Assembly (NCBI GenBank): GCA_029216955.1
Contig: JANAVB010023996.1
Location: forward strand, 16,854,142-16,918,141
Length of the DNA stretch: 64,000 nucleotides
Origin: Iris pallida
Taxonomy: Eukaryota > Streptophyta > Magnoliopsida > Asparagales > Iridaceae
Reading direction: 5' to 3'
The stretch's first letter is position 1; the number at the start of each line of letters is the position of its first letter. The notes under the pieces were generated by a model. That model saw only the letters and a list, made by a program, of their open reading frames with translations, did not search any database and was not told the origin of the DNA. Position numbers and translations under genes: made by a program. This document shows positions 1 to 10,889 of this stretch, piece after piece.

Positions 1-1642
1 TAGTCGTCTGGTACTTCAAAACTCAACCATGGCTAAAATTACTATCGTAATAATTAACTAATAATTATATAAAAATTCTAAAATCACCATGAAACCAAAG
101 ATGTGGCTACCACGTCCATATTACCTCTGAGTAGTCGTTCTCTCCATATTGATCCTATGATTATCATAGCTATCTAGAAAATAGTTCACGTTCATACTAC
201 CTCTGAATTATTGTTCTACATCCCAACGAAGATTAGGCCTACCATGTTCATATTACCTCTGGTTAGACGTGTCTTCTATAATGAGCCCTCTTATGTGAAG
301 AAAAAAGTGAGGGAACAGAAGAGTTTTTATACAGAAATATGTGGCTATAAAGATCTATTACAGACTCTTCATAGTTACATACACAGAGACAAGAATATAA
401 AACATCACCAAGCACGTTGCTCATGCCACATTTCAGCTTCTGTTCAAAGTACCCCGAGCTTGACCCAAGTCCGAGACACTTTGAAGGGGTCTTGTAGAAG
501 TATGAAAAATCTCAGCTGATCATTCCTCCACCAGCACAGATGATAAAGCGCAGACCGAGTATTAAAAAGACAACAGAAGACGAAAAGAAGTTCTGATTTT
601 TATTATTCCTAAAAAGATCTAGTACAGATTCATTAAGGCTATATATAAAGACTAATCATACTTCTTCTACAAAGGATCGATCACAGGTTCAGCAGATCCT
701 AGAGGAGTCTATAATAGACTTAGTCTTCATCAAAGTACAGGCATCTTTCTTCTTGGTACGCATACTAGAAGATTGATCTCTATCAAGGCGCATTCTGACT
801 TTCTTGTACGTACAACCCTCCAAACGTACGTCAATTGCTCAGCCAAAGCAAGCAACTTCCTGAAGCAGCTATTAGCCCGAGCTCCCTAAAGGCACAGTAG
901 GTCGCAAAGCCTAGAACGAGAAAGAGCAGAGTACAACCTGTAGCGCTTCAGGCTGACAACCGAACCAAACTCGGTCGTCAGGACCTCCAAGACCTCCAAG
1001 AGGTCGCCCAGAGTCAAACTCCTTAGAAGGATACTTGGATACTTCTCAAGAGCGGTGACGGCTCCTTCTACAAGAGTTCTTCTACAAGAACATGGCCCCT
1101 TTCGAACGAGAGAATCCCCAACCAACAGCCGACTTGTGCAAGGCCAACGCCATCTGAAGCTAAGTCTGGATCAAACATGGTTGTGAAGGGTGCCAGAAAG
1201 ATAGTGACCCTTCATAGGAGCACTTTTCCTTTTATAGGACCGAGACTGGTCCAAACTATAGGCCACTTGGCCGACGGTCAAAATTCCCTCATTAATGGGA
1301 GCCTAGGACTCGGCACAATGGGTCTCAATTAACAGACCCATTCAAGTGAGTCTCCAGACTGTTCAAATGCTCCTTGGAATTCTCCAATTGACGGTGGCAA
1401 TTAATAAGGAGTCTGCATCAAGGGTAGTCATTACTTCTCCTGAAAAGAAGACTTAAAAGCCAAGATATCTCCAACCGGAGGCACAGGCACCCCACTGTGT
1501 TCCTTTGCTTCCAAGGTGCAGACAGTACATCCCCCTCTCAGAAGCACAGATAGCTGCTTTGATCCAAGTACCGGTCCATTCAATGGCCCCTTTTTTTCTC
1601 AGCAAAGACTTGGAAGACACCATTTGCCTCCAGCACAAGCCT
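1..1642. other. Anonymous low-coding DNA, probably decayed retroelement
   Basis: No convincing gene is visible. Roughly 880-1020, read in one plus frame, gives a polar, Q/L-rich, coiled-coil-like stretch (for example ALQADNRTKL, then QDLQDLQEVAQSQ) interrupted by stops. This resembles the coiled-coil part of some plant retroelement gag or accessory proteins, but the match is only by feel. The rest has no repeated terminal structure inside the window. The call of old retroelement DNA is an inference. Confidence 0.3.
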
Positions 1643-1880
1643 GACTGCTACTCTAAAGCACAGTAAAAGGTCTATCTGAAGGTGCAGCTACTCGTCGCCC
1701 TAAAGTACAGTGACTTTACCCGAAACACAGCTACTCGTTGCCCATAAAAGTACAGAGGCTCCGTTGTCGTCGAAACATAGTCCACTTTTTGCCCTGAAGC
1801 ACAGAGGCTCCGTCATCTCCAGAAGATAGTCTACTCGTCGCCCCAGAAGCGCAGCCAGCCTTGCCTGAAGCACAGATGAC
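1643..1880. repeat. Decayed tandem repeat, about 5 units of 43-51 bp
   Basis: Units carry the landmarks CTACTCGTCGCC, then a (G/A)AAGCACAG-like word, often followed by AGGCTCCGT. Unit starts are visible near 1643, 1688, 1731, 1781 and 1831, so the period drifts from 43 to 51 bases. The copies are diverged, which indicates an old array. No coding role is seen; short ORFs on both strands are by-products of the repeat. Confidence 0.6.
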
Positions 1881-2213
1881 ATGGTCCCACCCAATTGGTT
1901 TGCTTAAACCGACTCTCCAAATATTAATCAAGTTGATAAATGCGAATTTTCAGATTGATTTAAATCTCGACGAATATTACACAGATTCCAAATCTAAGAT
2001 GAAATCCCAAGATTTGCTCGATTACATCTGAACAAGCAAATCAGCACACGCCATGTCTTACCTCCTTCGGTTATTTTGATAACCACTAGAGATCTCGTTT
2101 GAGGAGAATCTCAACATCCGCCACGTGTCAGCGCCACAGAAGCCCACCATACAAGGACGGCATTCCTTCATATCTCGAAACTCTAATGCATTCGCATATG
2201 TGCCCCTCTCATC

Positions 2214-2220
2214 TATAAAT
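2214..2220 (+). promoter_or_regulatory. TATA box (TATAAAT) of an LTR-like promoter module
   Basis: TATAAAT lies in a CT/GC-balanced leader and is followed by about 240 bases ending in a T-rich stretch near 2455. This is the usual look of the U3/R part of a plant LTR. No matching second LTR or clear TG/CA ends were found nearby, so the parent element is not defined. Confidence 0.35.
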
Positions 2221-2512
2221 ATGAGAGATTTTTCCCCAACAACATGATCGACAAAGAGAAGAAGATCCACAGAATTATCAAAATCTTCAACTTCGGCATC
2301 CTCCTAATCGGCAACCCTAGAGTTCCAACGAAGGCACGAGAAGTCAAGCAAGTCTCATATCATCATCGGATCGTCAAACTGCAATGCTCGATCTCTATCG
2401 TCATACTTTTCCAAAAACTTTTGTACTTAGATTTCTTTGCATAAGAATCGATTGTACTTTTTTTTACGTTCAATATACAAAAAGTTCATTCAACCTTTTG
2501 TCATATGGAACA

Positions 2513-2595
2513 GGCATAACATGTCAGTTCTAATCGCACGGCATAACATGTCAGTTCTAATTCGTGCGGCATATAATGTCAGTTCTAATTAGCGT
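2513..2595. repeat. Three direct copies of a 27-28 bp unit
   Basis: The unit is GGCATAACATGTCAGTTC followed by TAAT and a CG-rich tail. Copies begin at 2513, 2540 and 2568 with few differences. The array sits between the TATA module at 2214 and the GC-richer segment after 2620. Confidence 0.75.
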
Positions 2596-2771
2596 GGCGC
2601 ACTTTGAGTAAACAAAAGGCACGCTGTTTTGTTGTTTACCAACACTCTGAAAGAGGTGGTTTGTGTTAGAAATAGCGCAACGCCAATTAACGCTCTGAGA
2701 GAGACGATTGGCACCAGCCATAGTTTGTACGAGTTATCAGATCGTGCCAACTGTGAATGGCGCCGATCATG

Positions 2772-2981
2772 TTATTCATCTCTTCTCTCAACTAACTTCT
2801 CACCTTCGAGAGCGGGCTTGGCTTCTTCGCCCCTCGCCGATGGCGACACGTGCTGCGGTACCCTCAACGACAACACGCGTAACGTGGCTCCGGCCACCTT
2901 CTTTCCCTTCTTCGTCGCGGATCTCTTGGCGCCATTCGATCGAATGAAAGCTTCAAGAGTTTGGGAGGAAGAAGAAGACAA
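2772..2981 (-). CDS. Small hypothetical ORF or captured first exon
   Basis: I do not recognise this 69-residue minus-strand frame (starts MSSSSSQTLEAF, with a basic KRSATKKGKK patch). It is listed because the context looks gene-like. A TATA box on the same strand lies at 3057-3064, with a (GA)n-rich leader between it and the ATG, and local GC is higher than around it. A GT in the context AAG/GTGAGAAG near the end of the frame could be a splice donor, which would make this only a first exon. An overlapping plus-strand frame of 141 residues (2629-3054) is also open, so coding is unproven. It could equally be a captured gene fragment inside a decayed transposon. Confidence 0.22.
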   Translation of the reverse strand: MSSSSSQTLEAFIRSNGAKRSATKKGKKVAGATLRVLSLRVPQHVSPSARGEEAKPALEGEKLVERRDE

Positions 2982-3056
2982 AGAGAGTTCAAGAATAAAA
3001 ATTTCTAAGAAGAACTCTCTCTCTCTCTCCTCTCTCTCTCTCCCCGTTCTGTAGGC

Positions 3057-3064
3057 TATTTATA
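3057..3064 (-). promoter_or_regulatory. Minus-strand TATA box upstream of the small ORF
   Basis: The minus strand reads CTATAAATAGCC here, followed by a (GA)n leader at 3009-3043 and the ATG at 2981. Spacing and composition fit a plant core promoter. No transcript evidence is available. Confidence 0.35.
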
Positions 3065-3065
3065 G

Positions 3066-4117
3066 CCTAAGTTTATGCGTAACTGCCGCGCAAATTACGC
3101 ACGAAAAGTGGGTCAGTTGCGATACTGGGCGCACCAATCGCGCGTGAACGCTTTTTATTCAAAGTATTTCAAATTTTAAAAATTTTGAAATTTAAAACTT
3201 TGAAGAAGGTCTTGTGGAAGCTTAAAAATAGCAAGATAGTGCATTACGCCACCACAGATAGCGCTGGAGTTTATTTATCAGATGGCGCCCAACACCAATT
3301 AATGCCACCATCAATTAGCACGAGCTACCACATGGCAATCTTCCTCAAAAGGTTAAGTTGTCAGTCATGATGACTGACAACACGACAGTCGATAAAAATC
3401 TCTTCGAATCCCGAACGCGCAACGCTCGAGAAGATTTTATCAGACATGTTAAATGATGATCGTTTGTTTCTCTGCGCCATTCGTCAATGGTGCGAAGTGA
3501 TGCTTAGCGCCAATCAACAGTTAGTGCCAATCAACAGTTGGCACCAAGCAACAGAGCGTGCCAATTAATCAATCATCATCTAGAAGCAGTTAGATGATGT
3601 AGCACGTATGCTACTAATCGAAGAACGCACACGTATACTGTCCAAGACCAAGCGCACTTCTCTTACAGAATGCCATGCGTCATATGCAGTTAAGCTAACC
3701 GTTCATGGGACTAGATGATTGCGCACAAAGCAGTGCTTAATCAGCCCTATTTTATACTATGTGCCAATCAGCGTAACAACTTGACAGTTATTCCAAAATT
3801 CTATAAATAGAGTTCAAACACTACTCAAGGCATCACTAATGATCAAATCTTCTGAAAAGGTTGTTGCAGCACGTTTAGAGCTTTTCTCCTCCGACATTGC
3901 ATAGTCCAAGGGATAAAGTGATCATCTTCTGATCAAATTTCTAAAGTTGTACTTTTCCATAATTCAATTGTACTCTTGTACTCTTTCTTTCTTGTTTATA
4001 GTTAAACTTTTTGTTTTGCAAACATACTCCTCTATCGCGTCAAAGACCCCATTGAGAGCGTCTTCAGCATCGTGTATACCACAAACCTACAGACCGACTC
4101 CTGGAATTGCAGATGAT
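3066..4117. other. Gene-free stretch with an LTR-like TATA at 3802
   Basis: The sequence is rich in the scattered words GCGCCAAT, GTGCCAA and AATTAA, which also occur at 2660-2790. TATAAATA at 3802-3809 is followed by a leader that becomes T-rich near 3950-4020, again LTR-like. No ORF of note and no clear element ends were found. Confidence 0.35.
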
Positions 4118-4120
4118 TTG

Positions 4121-6190
4121 GGGCCCGTTTGGTTTGCAGGATTGGACAACGTAATGTAATTGGCATTACGTTGTCAATCTAACTCGGATGTTTGGTTGGA
4201 CAAAAAAAAATTAGATGTAATGTAATCGCGATTACAAGTTTGATTACATTACATCAGTTTCTTCTAAACTCAATTACATCATAAAACCTACGTAATCGCA
4301 ATTACATTACAACTTAAGCGGAAGGTTGATATGCTATAATTGGTCTTTTGTTCGTTTTTGTCATTTTTTGTTATTTTTGTTGTTTTTGGTCATTTTGTTC
4401 GGTTTTGGTCGTTTTTTTGTTCGTTTTTTGTCATTTTTGTTCGTTTTGGTCATTTTATGTTGTTTTTGTTTGTTTTGGCCATTTTTGTTCGGTTTTGGTT
4501 GTTTTTGTTCGTTTTTTGTCATTTTTGTTCGTTTTTGGTCATTTATGTTGTTTTTGTTTGTTTTTGTCGTTTTTTGTCGTTTTTGTCGTTTTTGGTCATT
4601 TTTTGTTTTTTTTTTTTTGTTCGTTTGGTTGTTTTGTTTTTTTTTTTTGTTCGTTTTTGTCCTTTTTGTTGTTTTTGTCCGTTTTTTTTTCATTTTTTGT
4701 CATTTTTGTTCTTTTTTGTTGTTTTTGTTTTTGTGTGTTTTTGTTGTTTTTGTCCGTTTTTGTCGTTTTTGTTCATTTTTTGTCATTTTTGTTCGTTTTT
4801 CGTTGTTATTGTTTATTTTTTTTGTCGTTTTTTGTCTTATTTTGTTGTTTTTGGTCCTTTTTTTTCGTTTTTGTCGTTTGTTCGTTTTTTGTAATTTTTG
4901 TTCGTTTTTTTTCATTTTTGTTCGGTTTTGTCATTTTTGTCCTTTTTTTTGTTCGTTTTTGTTTGTTTTGTCGTTTTTTGTCATTTTTGTTCGTTTTTGT
5001 TCGTTTTTAGTGTTTTTGTTTTTTTGTCGTTTTTGTCCTTTTTGTTGTTTTTGTCCTTTTTTTCGTTTTTGTTCGTTTTTGTCATTTTTGTTCGTTTTTC
5101 GTTGTTTTTGTTTGTTTTTTTGGTCGTTTTTGTCCTTTTTTGTTGTTTATGGTCTTTTTTTGTTCGTTTTTTGTAATTTTTTTTTGTTTTTTGTCATTTT
5201 TGTTCAATTTTTTGTCGTTTTTTGTCCTTTTTTGTTCATTTTTTTAGTTTTTGTTCGTTTTTTGTCGTTTTTGTTCTTTTTTTGTCATTTTTGTTCGTTT
5301 TTTGTTGTTTTTGTTTGTTTTTTTTTGTTTTTGTCCGTTTTTTGTCGTTTTTGTTCATTTTTTGTCATTTTTGTTCGCTTTTGGTTGTTTTTGTTTGTTT
5401 TTTTGTCGTTTTTTGTCCTTTTTTTTTTCTTTTTGCCTTTTTTTGTCGTTTTTTGTTTATTTTTTGCCTTTTTTTTATCGTTTTTGGTCAAAATTTTACG
5501 TTTTTTTTCTCGTTTTTTTTGATTTTGCACATTTTTTGCCATTTCTGCATGTTATTTATCGATTTTGTCGATCTTGTACGTTTTTGACTATTTTTCACAT
5601 TTTTATCGTCTTCTATCGTTTTTGGTCGATTTTGCATGTTTTTGTTCGCTTTTTTTTATCCTTTTTTTGCTTTTTTGGGGGGCTTTTTTCACTTTTTTTG
5701 GTCGTTTATGCTCGTTTTTTCTTTTTGTCGTTTTTGTTCCCTTTTTTTTATCTTTTTTTTGTCGTTTTTTTTTATATCGCTTTTTCATTTTTGGTTTTTT
5801 CCTTCTGTTTTGTTCGTTTGTCATTTTTGGTATTTTTTATTTTTTGTCTTTTTTTTCGTTTTTGGTCTTTTTTTTAGCAGAAAACAAACCATTTCCCCCT
5901 TTTTATTATTTATTTTTAATTTTTTTCTTTTTTTTAAAATTTTGAAATTTGTATTGATCAACTTTTTAAATTTTATGTTGTATTTTAAAAAAAATATTAA
6001 ATTAAAAAATTCAATTACATTACTGGTAAACCAAACACATGAATGCAATTAACATTACATTACATGGTTTGATTACATGTTTCAACCAAACATAGTAATG
6101 TAATTGTAATTCCATTACATTACAAACTCAATTACATTACAAACCCAATTCCATTACGATTACGATTACATCAATGAACCAAACGCAACC
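4121..6190. mobile_element. PIF/Harbinger-like non-autonomous element
   Basis: The left end reads GGGCCCGTTTGGTT. The right end, read inward on the minus strand, is GGTTGCGTTTGGTT. Both are flanked by TTG (4118-4120 and 6191-6193), a 3-bp direct repeat. Subterminal regions are packed with TAATGTAATT/ATTACATTAC words in both orientations (4150-4320 and 6010-6170), and a short palindrome around GACAACGTAATG lies at 4145-4175. Ends of this kind with a 3-bp TSD fit Tourist/PIF-Harbinger elements, although the usual TSD is TWA. There is no transposase. The interior is almost entirely a T-rich minisatellite. An hAT assignment is less likely because no 8-bp TSD is seen. Confidence 0.65.
4340..5880. 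repeat. T-rich minisatellite, about 1.5 kb, units of TTTTTGTYRTT / TTTTTGTTCG
   Basis: The tract is built from short words of 9-12 bases (TTTTTGTCGTT, TTTTTGTCATT, TTTTTGTTCG, TTTTTGGTCA) in irregular order, with almost no A on the plus strand. Long open frames exist on both strands: F/V/C/L-rich on plus, K/N/Q/T-rich on minus. They exist only because the repeat lacks stop codons, and I do not regard them as genes. The right end from 5500 onward is more degenerate. Confidence 0.9.
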
Positions 6191-6193
6191 TTG

Positions 6194-6551
6194 GTTCCTA
6201 TTCTTCTTCGACCCACCACCTAAAACTGACAATATCAACAAAAAGAAAGTTAAGATTTTTTATCTTATGACAAAAAAAGAAGATGAGAAATACCTAGAGA
6301 TCCGGAGTGGAGATTCCAAGCAAAGGAGCAAGCAACAAAAGGGAAAGAATGGCGAGCACACAGTCGAAGGGATTACCGTAGCGAGAAAGGAGATCATTGC
6401 ACTTCCGTTCGATTCGATGGAAAAAAATCTCCCACTTCAACTCCTACTTCACACAATTTTTTTTCAGAAGTAAAATAGGCATAAAGTTGGGGGACAAGAA
6501 GTAGGAAATATTTTTTAAAGAAATTTAGCCCCCACATCCAACTATAAACCA
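6194..6551. other. Gene-free spacer between two DNA transposons
   Basis: AT-rich sequence with small unsupported frames. The last bases before 6552 (AAACCA, 6546-6551) recur immediately after the next element at 8720-8725. Confidence 0.5.
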
Positions 6552-7100
6552 AGGTAATTTCTATGGGCACTACCAAAATTGCTAGGGGGCATCAATTGCT
6601 AGGGGGCAGCCCATGAATGTGGAGAAATTGCTAGGGGGCACCCACATTTTGCTAGGGGCAGCCCAACCCCCCCAAACCCTTCATTCCTTCCCATAATCCA
6701 TTTTACACTCTCTCTCCACCAAAAGAAAAAAGAGAACTCTTCCTCTCCCTCTCCCAAAATCCTACTTTCTTCTCCTCCACCACTCCACTCTCAATTCCTC
6801 CACCAAGATTTCTTCAACAACATTCCTAGATTCGAAGAGATGACACACAAGTCGAAGCAACCGGAATCTAGAAACGTTCTTCCCTAATTTCTTCAAGAAT
6901 TTTCTACATTCTATTCAAAACCCTAGAATAATTTTAATTCTCTAAATAGTTTTAATAAATTAGGTTTAGAATCTCTTTAGGGTTCATGAAAGAAATTTTC
7001 GAACACGACAAACCCACATTTTTTCTTGAAACCCTAACCCTAGAAGACGACAAACGAGCATCTCGTTTTGGCCGTTCGACTGATACAGTCGGGTTGAGTA

Positions 7101-7242
7101 CATTAGGACTGCCAGGCCTGTGGCAGTCCTAATGTAAAGTAGGACTGCCGCAGTCCCTGCAGTCCTCTTGTGAAAGAGGACTGCAGGGACTGTGACAGTC
7201 CTACTTTACATTAGGACTGCCACAGGTCTGGCAGTCCTAATG
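7101..7242. repeat. 142-bp near-perfect palindrome (69-bp arms)
   Basis: Arms 7101-7169 and 7174-7242 are reverse complements with only about three mismatches around a 4-base loop (GTGA). Each arm itself contains smaller palindromes built on TAGGACTGCC...GGCAGTCCTA. RNA from either strand would form a long hairpin. The core word AGGACTGCCAG is shared with the array at 7989-8240. Confidence 0.95.
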
Positions 7243-7988
7243 TATCTATTACAGTCATCGGAGGCCTGACTGTGTCGGTGGTTCAGTTTATTGCGATATG
7301 AAAATAAATAGAGAGTTTGAAGATTGGATCTATTACAGTCATCGGAGGTCAGATGTGGGATGTTCCCATGTGGAGGATATGAAATCAGCCGTTCCAATAG
7401 AGTCTTTGTTGCAGACTTCAAAAAGGAGCATTCTTCCATGGAAAAAGAGGAAGTTGAACTTCAGATCACCCAAAGCAAAAGAGTCTTTGTTGTAGATCTA
7501 TTACGAATGTAGCTTCCGCATCAAGCACTTTATCCTGCTTCCTTCACTACTTGAAAAATATCGCCAAAAGTACTACAACTCCTGGTGGATAAATCTCTTC
7601 TAGTGGTAGTTAGTCGCATACCCAGTTGGATGAGTCCATTAGGATGCAAAACAGAGGTCCAAACATATGCCACAACATTAAGAAACTCCTCATGCAATAA
7701 AACAGAATAAGAGAAAGCAAAACAGTCTTGTTCCAATCCCTTGTGCTGATTCGAGTCTTAATAATAATGGCACGTGGTCTGATTCCACTTTGTTGAGATG
7801 ATCACACATCGTAAATGGAGCCCAATTCATCTATGTTTATCGAGTAGAACTCGATCTAATCGAGATCCTTGGCGATACTGACCCTCTTGAGACTTTATCT
7901 AAGTGTAGCAGCTTCCTGTGTAGTCCACCTCCGATAGTCCAGAAGCAAGCTGGAAATTGAGAAACTCTTGTAAAGTACAGTCTTGGGG

Positions 7989-8240
7989 TAGGACTGCCAG
8001 GGACCTGGCAGTCCTACACTTAAGTAGGACTGCTAGGACCCTGGCAGTCCTAAATGAAACTTGCTGTACAGCAAGTTTTATTTAGGACTGCCAGGGTCCT
8101 GACAGTCCTACTTAAATGTAGGACTGCCAGGTCCCTGGCAGTCCTAAATATAATTTGTTGTACATCAAATTTAATTTAGGACTGCCAGGGTCCTGGCAGT
8201 CCTACTTAAGTGTAGGACTGCCAGGTCCCTGACAGTCCTA
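7989..8240. repeat. Ordered array of six 28-bp palindromes
   Basis: Six 28-bp inverted repeats (outer half TAGGACTGCCAGG, mirrored as CCTGGCAGTCCTA) start at 7989, 8025, 8083, 8119, 8177 and 8213. They are arranged in three pairs. Within a pair the spacer is 8 bp (CACTTAAG, CTTAAATG or CTTAAGTG). Between pairs the spacer is 30 bp and is itself near-palindromic (AACTTGCTGTACAGCAAGTT type). The regular 28-8-28-30 layout is directly countable in the sequence. Confidence 0.95.
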
Positions 8241-8719
8241 TCCCTGGCGAGTGCTGAAGCGGAGAAAAATGGAGATGTCAAGAGTGAAGCAGCAGCAAAA
8301 TAGTCCTTCGGTGGAACTATTACATTGGAGATCTATCTACTAAACCAATCCATGCTCGTGTCCAAAGTGATTTCCCTTCTTGTTTTTTTCTTTCTTGTTT
8401 TCTACTTTTTTTTCGATACTTACCATAAATTTGGAGAAGTCAATGACCTAGAGTTGAGGGAGAGAACAATTTGCCAAAAATGTAGGGAGAAAAGAAAAAA
8501 ATTAGGGTTTTAATTCTTTGACCTAAGAGAAGAGAAGGAGGGAAGAAAATAGTTGAGGGAGAAAAGAAAAGAGAAGAAGGAGAGAGAAAATGAAAATTGG
8601 TATTTATAGTTGTGCTTGGGCTAGCCCCTAGCAAAATTTTTGGATGGCAAACTTGTAATAAACTTGAAAAATTTTGGGCTAGCCCCTAGCAATTTTGGTA
8701 GTGCCCATAGAAAAAACCT

Positions 8720-9083
8720 AAACCAAACAGTGGTAGTGGTCGGTTTTGTTAAGAAACTGCAAAAAATAGCCACTTTGTAGCCTCCTACACGAACCAAACA
8801 ATCCCCGAGTGATAGCTGGTGAATCCTTAGAGGTTTGGGGATAGTTCATATAGATTAGTAAATTCACGTGCATTGTACTTAAAATAATTTTTTCATAATA
8901 TTGTTGTAAAACAATTTAAATATTTGAATATATTTGAGTTAAGATTTGTTATATATATGTTTATATTTTTTTCTTCTTATATTATTGTAAAACAATTTAA
9001 ATATTTGAATATATTTAAATTAAGATTTGTTATATACGTGTTTATATTTTAATTATGATTTATTATAGATATATTTATATTTA

Positions 9084-9154
<71 letters not shown>

Positions 9155-9317
9155 GTACTTACACTATTGGTTAGATTTTTTTAAAAAAATTTAATTTGTG
9201 ACAAATCATTTAGACTAATTTTTAATTACTTTTAATTGTAATTTAAAAATAAGTTTTTAAAAATTGTATTTTAAAAATATTATTTTTTTCATATTTTTTA
9301 ATTAATTGAATATATAC
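8720..9317. other. AT-rich spacer with a two-copy 81-bp tandem and (TA)n
   Basis: No gene. TTGTAAAACAATTTAAATAT recurs at about 8904 and 8985 within two tandem copies of an 81-bp AT-rich unit (about 8897-9058). A (TA)n tract runs about 9087-9150. GAACCAAACAATCCCC near 8783-8798 looks like a transposon end, but no partner was found. Confidence 0.6.
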
Positions 9318-9341
9318 TTTTTTTGAGGGAAAACTAAGCAT

Positions 9342-9668
9342 TTATTGACTTTCAGAATTCAAATTACAAACAAGGTTGGCCATTTCTTCGGATAGAAGAG
9401 TACCGATGCAACCTGGCGGTGAGGAAAAGGTAGATGTTGACATAGACATGAGGGCATTGTTTGCTAAGCAGTGGGCTACTTTGTTCCCTGTTCTTTTGAC
9501 AAACATCAACTCTGCGGGCTTAGGAAGAGCTTCAAACTCACAAAGTGTTTCCTGGACAAGTTCGGCGAGTCTCGAAGGCATCAGATCCTTCTCCCCCTTG
9601 AGAATCTTGTGAACTATGAGTGAGTCACCTTTAATACATATATGATCCGCAGTTATCTCCCTGGCCAT
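9342..9668 (-). pseudogene. LINE RNase H-like C-terminal domain
   Basis: A 108-residue minus frame with GDSLIVHKILKG, a long amphipathic helix and RTGNKVAHCLANNAL. This is the arrangement of the RVT_3/RNase H fold at the C-terminus of many plant L1 LINEs and related host genes. The first catalytic Asp strand lies upstream and is not in this frame. It ends close to the AATAAA and A-tail, as expected for the last domain of ORF2. Confidence 0.75.
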
Positions 9669-9886
9669 GTTAATACCAAGTCATAAGGCATGTATCTCTG
9701 CCATTAGACTTTGATCGTGGCCAAGGGGTTGTGGCGACAACCATATGCTGGCCGTTATGAAGGTACCCTTGTCGTCTCTTGCAACAGTAGTTGCGGCGAT
9801 GGAGGAAGAGGCGGTAGCACCGTCCACATTAATTTTAATCCCGTTGTTCGACGTAGGCCTCTAGTTACTCTACCATTTTTTTCTGC

Positions 9887-10309
9887 TCAGGGCTCTAATT
9901 GCTTGGTGACACAGTCCATGTAGCCTACCGTAAGTCTGTGGAGCGTAAGTCTATGGAGGAGGATGTTGGTTTGAGAGATGATACGATGGACGTTCGGTGC
10001 TTCATATCGGAATACACACGCGCACCTGGCTTTCCATAGGCTACAAAGGAATGTGGCACCCATAATGAGCGCTTCATGTGCCTTAGGATCACATATCCAT
10101 TCAATAAGGAGGGAGTGGATGTTGAGGTCGCTTCCGACCCTAAGACGTAGCTGAGATGCAAAACAGCCCGCTTTGGCAACCTTATATTGGAGGAAGAGGT
10201 GGTTCTCGTCTTCATCGTAAAGTAGGCAAAATGGGCAGAGCTTATTTTGAATGGGCACCGCTTGTTGATGGTCGAAGATAGCGGAACGGCATTGTGGAGG
10301 AGGCACCAT
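9887..10309 (-). pseudogene. LINE zinc-binding (zf-RVT-like) segment
   Basis: A 140-residue minus frame contains CPFCLLYDEDENHLFLQY, matching the CxxC...H pattern of the zinc-binding region found downstream of RT in plant LINEs and LINE-derived genes. The following LRLRVGSDLN...WKARCACVF is also typical of this region. The methionine start is internal to the original ORF2, so this is a fragment, not a gene start. It lies between RT (11589-10890) and RNase H (9668-9342). Confidence 0.75.
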
Positions 10310-10889
10310 ATGAAGATGGTAATCCTAGGTGAAGGTAGTTTTATACTCCATAATGGACTCTAAATTTTGGGCTCATGAGTGTAGATGGAGCTGCTGGCCG
10401 CTTGTCTGCGGATCGATTCATATAACGACTTGGTAGAGAAGATATCATTTTTTGCTTCCATCCAGATGAGTTCATCAGAGCCGTCAACATTGTTGAGGCT
10501 TATACTTGTGATAGCATTGGCTTCTATAGGGGAAAAGATGGATTGAATAAGAGGAGTATTTTATGTTCTTGTGATAGGGTTCATCAAATCCCGTATGAGC
10601 ACTGGACCATTGGTCGGCAGATCAAGCGTGTCCACTTTGAATCCTGGTAAGTTCGGCACCAATGGTTCTGACCGGATATCCACCCATCCGCCTTTGATTA
10701 TCCAGCACATTCTGTTTGCCATAAATTATCGCATGTCCAGGATGCTTGACCAGACGGGGGACACCCTTCTAGGTTTCCTAGCTGCCCAAAATGAAGTGTG
10801 TTGCAGATAGGTAGCCCGAAGAAGGCGGGCCCAAAGTTGGTGAGGTTTCTCCACGAATCGCCAGAGCAGTTTGCCAATGAGAGAGTCAT

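Larger units (their letters stand above)
6552..8719. mobile_element. Mutator-like (MULE/MITE) non-autonomous element with palindrome cargo
   Basis: A perfect 31-bp terminal inverted repeat is visible. The left copy 6558-6588 contains CTATGGGCACTACCAAAATT and then GCTAGGGG; the right copy is 8683-8713. It extends imperfectly outward to AGGT at 6552 and 8719. AAACCA flanks both sides (6546-6551, 8720-8725) and may be a TSD, but 6 bp is not the 9 bp expected for Mutator, so the superfamily is tentative. Further GCTAGGGGGC words cluster inside the left end (6597-6660). The interior has no transposase. It holds a CT-rich leader-like region (6700-6850), a repeated GATCTATTACAGTCATCGGA word (around 7244 and 7327), and two palindromic arrays. 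Short frames such as the one at 7324-7512 could be captured gene pieces (Pack-MULE style), but I recognise none. Confidence 0.6.

Noticed and set aside
4326..5522. 398-residue open frame rich in F, V, C and L
   Set aside because: It is a product of the stop-free T-rich minisatellite; other frames over the same tract are also open.
7989..8240. CRISPR-like array
   Set aside because: Repeats are regularly spaced, but the spacers are themselves repeated and palindromic, the context is a plant transposon and no cas genes exist.
8783..8798. GAACCAAACAATCCCC as the right end of another DNA transposon
   Set aside because: Typical of such ends, but no matching left end or TSD was found in 6190-6550 or further left, so no element was called.
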